A stretch of 47,095 nucleotides of DNA. Origin: Streptomyces sp. NRRL WC-3618 (lineage in GTDB: Bacteria; Actinomycetota; Actinomycetes; Streptomycetales; Streptomycetaceae). Positions 43,976 to 47,095 of this stretch are shown here, piece by piece. The stretch spans positions 1-47,095 of the forward strand of contig NZ_LGDW01000456.1 in the NCBI RefSeq assembly GCF_001280005.1, written 5' to 3'. Position 1 is the stretch's first letter; each line of letters begins with the position of its first letter. Position numbers and translations under genes: made by a program. The notes under the pieces are model-generated. The model was given only the letters and a program-made list of their open reading frames with translations, had not been told where the DNA came from and searched no databases.

Positions 43976-44366
43976 GGAGCCCCTCCCCTTCCCGCCCCGG
44001 GCTTGCGCCGCGCCCCGCTCATCAAGGAAACCGCAATCCGCATATGCCCGACCCTACGCCTAACCTTTACGCAGCGAACACGGCTTTTCACAAAGAGGTA
44101 CGCCAACCGGCCAGGAACGAGGGGGCGCACAACATCGAACGCGCCGTCGAAAGAGGACGGCGTGTCCGGTCAGCGGCACGCCGCGCTCCTGGGAGCGACC
44201 TGCGAGAACGGCCAGAATCCAACCGCCGGGCGGCGGCGGCGATTGGCGGGGCAGGGGTGAAGAGGGGAGCGTTCGGGAAGTCAACCGCCCCGGCGCGTTG
44301 GGTAGTTCACGGGATCCGGCGGGATCGGGCCGCATCGGGGCGGATCGGTCTGAATCCGGCCGGATT

Positions 44367-44406
44367 CAATCGCGGTGGATCGCGGTGGATCGCGGTGCAT
44401 CGCGTT
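44367..44406. repeat. Tandem 10-bp repeat GGATCGCGGT
   Basis: Four near-copies of a decamer (AATCGCGGTG, GATCGCGGTG twice, then CATCGCGTTG) lie 66 bp before the GNAT start. Related GGATCGG words continue upstream to about 44310. The rest of 43976-44471 shows no supported gene. A possible -35/-10 for the leftward SPOR gene lies near 44050-44095 but is weak. Confidence 0.7.
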
Positions 44407-44471
44407 GGGTCGGCTCGGGCTGATGGGGGGGGTGAGGGCGGATGCGTTCGAGCGGGCCTAGGGTGACCGGG

Positions 44472-44990
44472 ATGAGCGATGATCTCGTGGCGCTCCGGCC
44501 GGTGACGGAGGACGACCTGTCGGTGCTCGAGCGGTTCCTGACCGAACCCGAGGCTGCCGGGCCCTTCCAGTGGCTGGGCTGGTCGGATCCGGGGCGCTGG
44601 CGGCGCCGCTGGGCAGAGGACGGTCTGCTGGGCGAGGGCGGGGGCCAGTTGATGGTGGTCACCGGCGCCGACCGGCTCGGCTTCGTGGCGTGGCGGAAGG
44701 TCGTGGTCTCGCGGAACTCGTTCCACTGGAACATCGGAGCCCAGCTGCTGCCCGAGAGGCGCGGACGCGGTGCGGGGACCCAGGCCCAACGGGCGCTGGT
44801 GCGCTACCTGTTCGCACACACGCCGGTGGTGAGGATCGAGGCGGACACCGAGACGGAGAACATCGCCGAGCAGCGCGCACTGGAGAAGTCCGGCTTCGCG
44901 CGTGAGGGCGTGCTGCGCAGCACGGTGTTCCGGGACGGGGAGTGGCGCGACGTCGTGCGCTACAGCGTGCTGCGCGCCGACGTCGGCTGA
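44472..44990 (+). CDS. GNAT-family N-acetyltransferase
   Basis: 172 residues from the ATG at 44472. The acetyl-CoA-binding segment reads NIGAQLLPERRGRGAGTQAQ (R/Q-x-x-G-x-G/A type) and the end reads NIAEQRALEKSGFAREGVLR, as in RimJ/RimL-like acetyltransferases that modify protein N-termini or small amines. The substrate is not evident. It is monocistronic and converges on the GntR gene. Confidence 0.9.
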   Translation: MSDDLVALRPVTEDDLSVLERFLTEPEAAGPFQWLGWSDPGRWRRRWAEDGLLGEGGGQLMVVTGADRLGFVAWRKVVVSRNSFHWNIGAQLLPERRGRGAGTQAQRALVRYLFAHTPVVRIEADTETENIAEQRALEKSGFAREGVLRSTVFRDGEWRDVVRYSVLRADVG

Positions 44991-44999
44991 GGGGTTGCC

Positions 45000-45047
45000 G
45001 GACGGGTTGCCCGACGGGCTGCCTGACGGGCTGTCTGACGGGCTGTT
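45000..45047. repeat. Four tandem 12-bp repeats between convergent genes
   Basis: Units 45000-45011, 45012-45023, 45024-45035 and 45036-45047 follow the consensus nGACGGGcTGnc. They fill most of the space between the GNAT stop (44990) and the GntR stop (45055). No hairpin terminator was seen in this gap. Confidence 0.8.
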
Positions 45048-45054
45048 TCGGGAG

Positions 45055-45807
45055 TTACTTCACCGGCAGGTGGTAGGCCACCTGGTAGCGGTCCGCGGGG
45101 ATCACGACGTCGGCCGTCTCGACCGGGCAGCCCGAGGCGTAGTACGTGCGCTGCACCACGAGCACCACATGCCCGGGGACTCCGCCCAGCGCCTGGAGTT
45201 CCTCGGCCAGGCCGGGGCGGGCGCCGACCTCCTCCGTGACGTTGTCCACGATCACGTCGATGGCCGCCATGCGCTCGACGACCCCCATCCCGCCGAGCGG
45301 CCCCTCCTCGGGCAGCATCACCGGCGTACGCCCCGTGACGGCCAGGGGCTCCCAGGACGTGGACAGCATCATCACCTCGCCGGCGTCCCGGAAGACGTAC
45401 TTCGTGCACATCACGCGGTCGGCGGGCCGGAGGCAGAGTCGCTCCGCGATGGCGGCGCTCGCTCCGGTCTGCGCGCTGCTGGACTCCCAGGTGCCGCGCG
45501 CCTCCGCGTCGGACTGCTCCTGGCGGAACGGCGTCGCGCCGCCGTCCGGACGGAAGCCGGAGCGGGCGATACGGCGCGGCACGGGCCGCTCACGCACGTA
45601 CGTGCCCGAGCCGGAGCGGCCCTCGACCAGACCCTCGGCCATGAGTACCTTGCGCGCCTCCAGCGCGACCGTGTCCGAGACGCCGTACTCCTCCCTGATC
45701 CTGGCCTGGGAGGGAAGGCGGGTGTGTGGTGGGAGCGAACCGTCGACGATCTTGTTTCGTAGATCACCTGCGACACGCAGGTAGGCCGGCTGCTCACCGA
45801 ATGTCAC
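45055..45807 (-). CDS. GntR-family regulator with UTRA domain (HutC type)
   Basis: 250 residues. Winged helix at about 6-75 (YLRVAGDLRNKIVDGSLPPH, LPSQARIREEYGVSDTVALE, EGRSGSGTYVRERP) followed by a UTRA ligand-binding domain (about 95-245; RPADRVMCTKYVFRD, VLVVQRTYYASGCPVETADVVIPADRYQVAYHL). GTG at 45807 with GGGAG 6 bases upstream. UTRA domains bind small metabolites, often sugars or amino acids, and release DNA. The regulated genes are not obvious; the gene itself may be autoregulated. Confidence 0.92.
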   Translation of the reverse strand: MTFGEQPAYLRVAGDLRNKIVDGSLPPHTRLPSQARIREEYGVSDTVALEARKVLMAEGLVEGRSGSGTYVRERPVPRRIARSGFRPDGGATPFRQEQSDAEARGTWESSSAQTGASAAIAERLCLRPADRVMCTKYVFRDAGEVMMLSTSWEPLAVTGRTPVMLPEEGPLGGMGVVERMAAIDVIVDNVTEEVGARPGLAEELQALGGVPGHVVLVVQRTYYASGCPVETADVVIPADRYQVAYHLPVK

Positions 45808-45988
45808 GGGCCGCTCCCATCAGGTTGTACAGACAGCGACAGCGTGGCAACCATGGGTTGTGACACGCAAGCAAAGGCCAGAGAACCACTCGATGTGATG
45901 ACTTGCGTCTACGTCGCGTCTCCGGACGGCATGACGAGGGCAGGACGCAGCCAGGTTCTCCCCGTTCCGGCGTCCATCACACTCACGG

Positions 45989-46010
45989 CACGTCACACGT
46001 CACACGTCAC
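45989..46010. repeat. Short CACGTCA tandem repeat at the septum-protein stop
   Basis: CGTCACA is repeated about three times in tandem around the stop codon of the septum-formation-type gene. Beyond it, 45808-45999 is the intergenic region holding the gntR promoter; no clear operator was found. Confidence 0.6.
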
Positions 46011-47095
46011 GGCTCGCGCTCCCGGTGTCTCCGCTGGCTCCGCTGTCGCCTTCGTCGGTGCCGTCCCCCTGCTCGTTCGAGGGAGGGGTCGTCGCCAGCC
46101 CCAGAGCTTTGCGCGCGGTGACCGTGCGGCCTACGTCGAGCAGCTTCTCGCCGCTGTCGTAGTGGTCGTAGAAGGTGTCGGCGTCGGGGGCCCCAGCCGC
46201 CTTCGCCCACTCCACGCGCGCGTTGCGCAGGTCTTTCACAAGGGCGGCGACGCTGGACGCGGAAGCCGCGGCGAACCGGTGTTCGGTGAGCAGGCGGGCC
46301 TGCTCGTCGAGCGCGGCCGTCACCCGCTGCGCCCACTTCTTGTGCCCGGGCAGGTCGTCCTCGACGTACTCCTCGTCGGGCGCCGAGTCCATCGCCGCGT
46401 TGAGCACGTGGGCCGCCTTCAGGTACGCCAACTGGTCGGCGTCGAGCGTGGTCTCGTCCGCCCGCAGCGAACCGGTGAGGCCGGCGTCCGGGTCGACGTT
46501 GCCGAGCACACAGGTGACCTCGCGGTCGCCGAGGCGCCAGCTCTGGCTGGTCGGGGTGAGGTAGTAGACGTCGACGTCGTCGGGTATGGCCCAGGCGTCC
46601 ATCGCGTAGCGGTCCTCGAGGGCGTAGCACCTTTCGTCGGCGAGGTCGGTGACACGGTCGTCGCCGGGGAAGGAGCCGGCCGGCAGCCGGAAGCTCGCGA
46701 AGACCTCGCCGTCGTGCGCACCGGAGCAGGGCACGGTGTCGACGTCGTAGGCGAGGCCTTCGAGGGAGCCGTCCGGGGCGTCGAAGCAGTCGCCCTTGGC
46801 GAGGGAGAAGGTGCGGTTGTTGTCGTTGGCGGCGTCCTTGATGCCGTCCCAGGCGTCGGTCAGGCCGCCGGTGCCGAGCAGGAGGGCCCACAGGGCGAGT
46901 CCGACGGTCGACAGTACGGCCCCGGTGACGGCCATGCCCTTTCCGCGCTCACCCCTCTTCCGGATCTGCACGAGCGCGACGATGCCGAGAATGAGTCCGA
47001 GGGCGGGCACGAAGCAGAGGATGCCGAGGACGAGGGAGGCGATGGCGACGCCGTTGACGGGGGTGGGGCGGTTGTACGGGGAGTAGCCGTGGGGC
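46000..47095 (-). CDS. DUF4190 / septum-formation-type membrane protein (N-terminus off the right edge)
   Basis: The frame runs from the TGA at 46000 to the window edge without a start that fits, since the N-terminal helix is already under way upstream of 47010 (HGYSPYNRPTPVNGVAIASL then VLGILCFVPALGLILG). Two transmembrane helices with a GERGKGMAVTG loop form a DUF4190 unit. The following region (GDCFDAPDG, VPCSGAHDGEVFASF, ERCYALEDRYAMD, PTSQSWRLGDREVTCVLG) resembles the septum formation family, which has conserved cysteines and an AHDGEV core. The C-terminus is disordered and acidic. The role in division is inferred from family name only. Confidence 0.85.
   Translation of the reverse strand, partial: PHGYSPYNRPTPVNGVAIASLVLGILCFVPALGLILGIVALVQIRKRGERGKGMAVTGAVLSTVGLALWALLLGTGGLTDAWDGIKDAANDNNRTFSLAKGDCFDAPDGSLEGLAYDVDTVPCSGAHDGEVFASFRLPAGSFPGDDRVTDLADERCYALEDRYAMDAWAIPDDVDVYYLTPTSQSWRLGDREVTCVLGNVDPDAGLTGSLRADETTLDADQLAYLKAAHVLNAAMDSAPDEEYVEDDLPGHKKWAQRVTAALDEQARLLTEHRFAAASASSVAALVKDLRNARVEWAKAAGAPDADTFYDHYDSGEKLLDVGRTVTARKALGLATTPPSNEQGDGTDEGDSGASGDTGSASRDV

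Noticed and set aside
44044..44466. Rightward 140-codon frame before the GNAT gene
   Set aside because: No binding site, atypical composition, and it runs through the decamer repeats.

Overview
The window is typical Streptomyces chromosome: very high G+C, strong third-position G/C bias, frequent GTG and TTG starts backed by GGAGG-type ribosome binding sites, and families that are characteristic of the genus (XRE/DUF5753 plus DUF397 pairs, RsbW-like ATPases, SpoIIE-type phosphatases, DUF6247, BldK-type peptide permeases, and the SdhABC complex with a ~280-residue membrane subunit). No rRNA, tRNA, CRISPR array, transposase or phage gene was seen.

Left part (1-13.3 kb), accessory and signalling genes. 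The window opens inside a helix-turn-helix protein whose C-terminus is a Pro-Gln repeat running off the edge. Then come a NIPSNAP-type small protein, a membrane-anchored nSTAND1 NTPase with fourteen WD40 repeats, an RsbW-like ATPase, and a divergent XRE/DUF5753 regulator with its DUF397 partner and a membrane protein. Leftward from 12398 to 7286 runs a six-gene block: lipoprotein, secreted protein, WXG100-like protein, T7SS-type substrate, PH-like membrane protein and an unknown protein. It has a candidate ECF-sigma promoter and no type VII machinery genes of its own. A frameshifted DUF6247 gene and a 64-residue membrane protein follow.

Middle part (13.4-33.2 kb), peptide processing and uptake. 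An S9 prolyl-oligopeptidase-type peptidase is followed by two paralogous oligopeptide ABC transporter operons placed tail to tail. The rightward one is permease, binding lipoprotein, permease, ATPase. The leftward one is permease, binding lipoprotein, permease, ATPase, ATPase, which is the bldKA-E order. A Uma2-type nuclease gene and a VOC protein sit between their ends. Upstream of bldKA lie the translation GTPase TypA/BipA and a third, unusual peptide-binding lipoprotein with a long low-complexity insert. The bldKA upstream region holds a cluster of CGGACA hexamers. BldK is known in S. coelicolor as the oligopeptide importer required for aerial mycelium formation, so this part is the core developmental locus of the window.

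Right part (33.5-47.1 kb). A small coiled-coil protein and sdhC-sdhA-sdhB form the succinate dehydrogenase operon, resembling mycobacterial Sdh1. Facing it are a small membrane protein and an overlapping 42-residue reading frame. Then come a coiled-coil membrane protein, a PAS-PAS-GAF-PP2C-HATPase phosphatase, a second RsbW-like ATPase, a Nudix hydrolase, a tiny SPOR protein, a GNAT acetyltransferase, a GntR/UTRA regulator, and a DUF4190/septum-formation-type protein cut by the right edge.

All functional assignments come from reading motifs and recognising families by eye. No database search was run.
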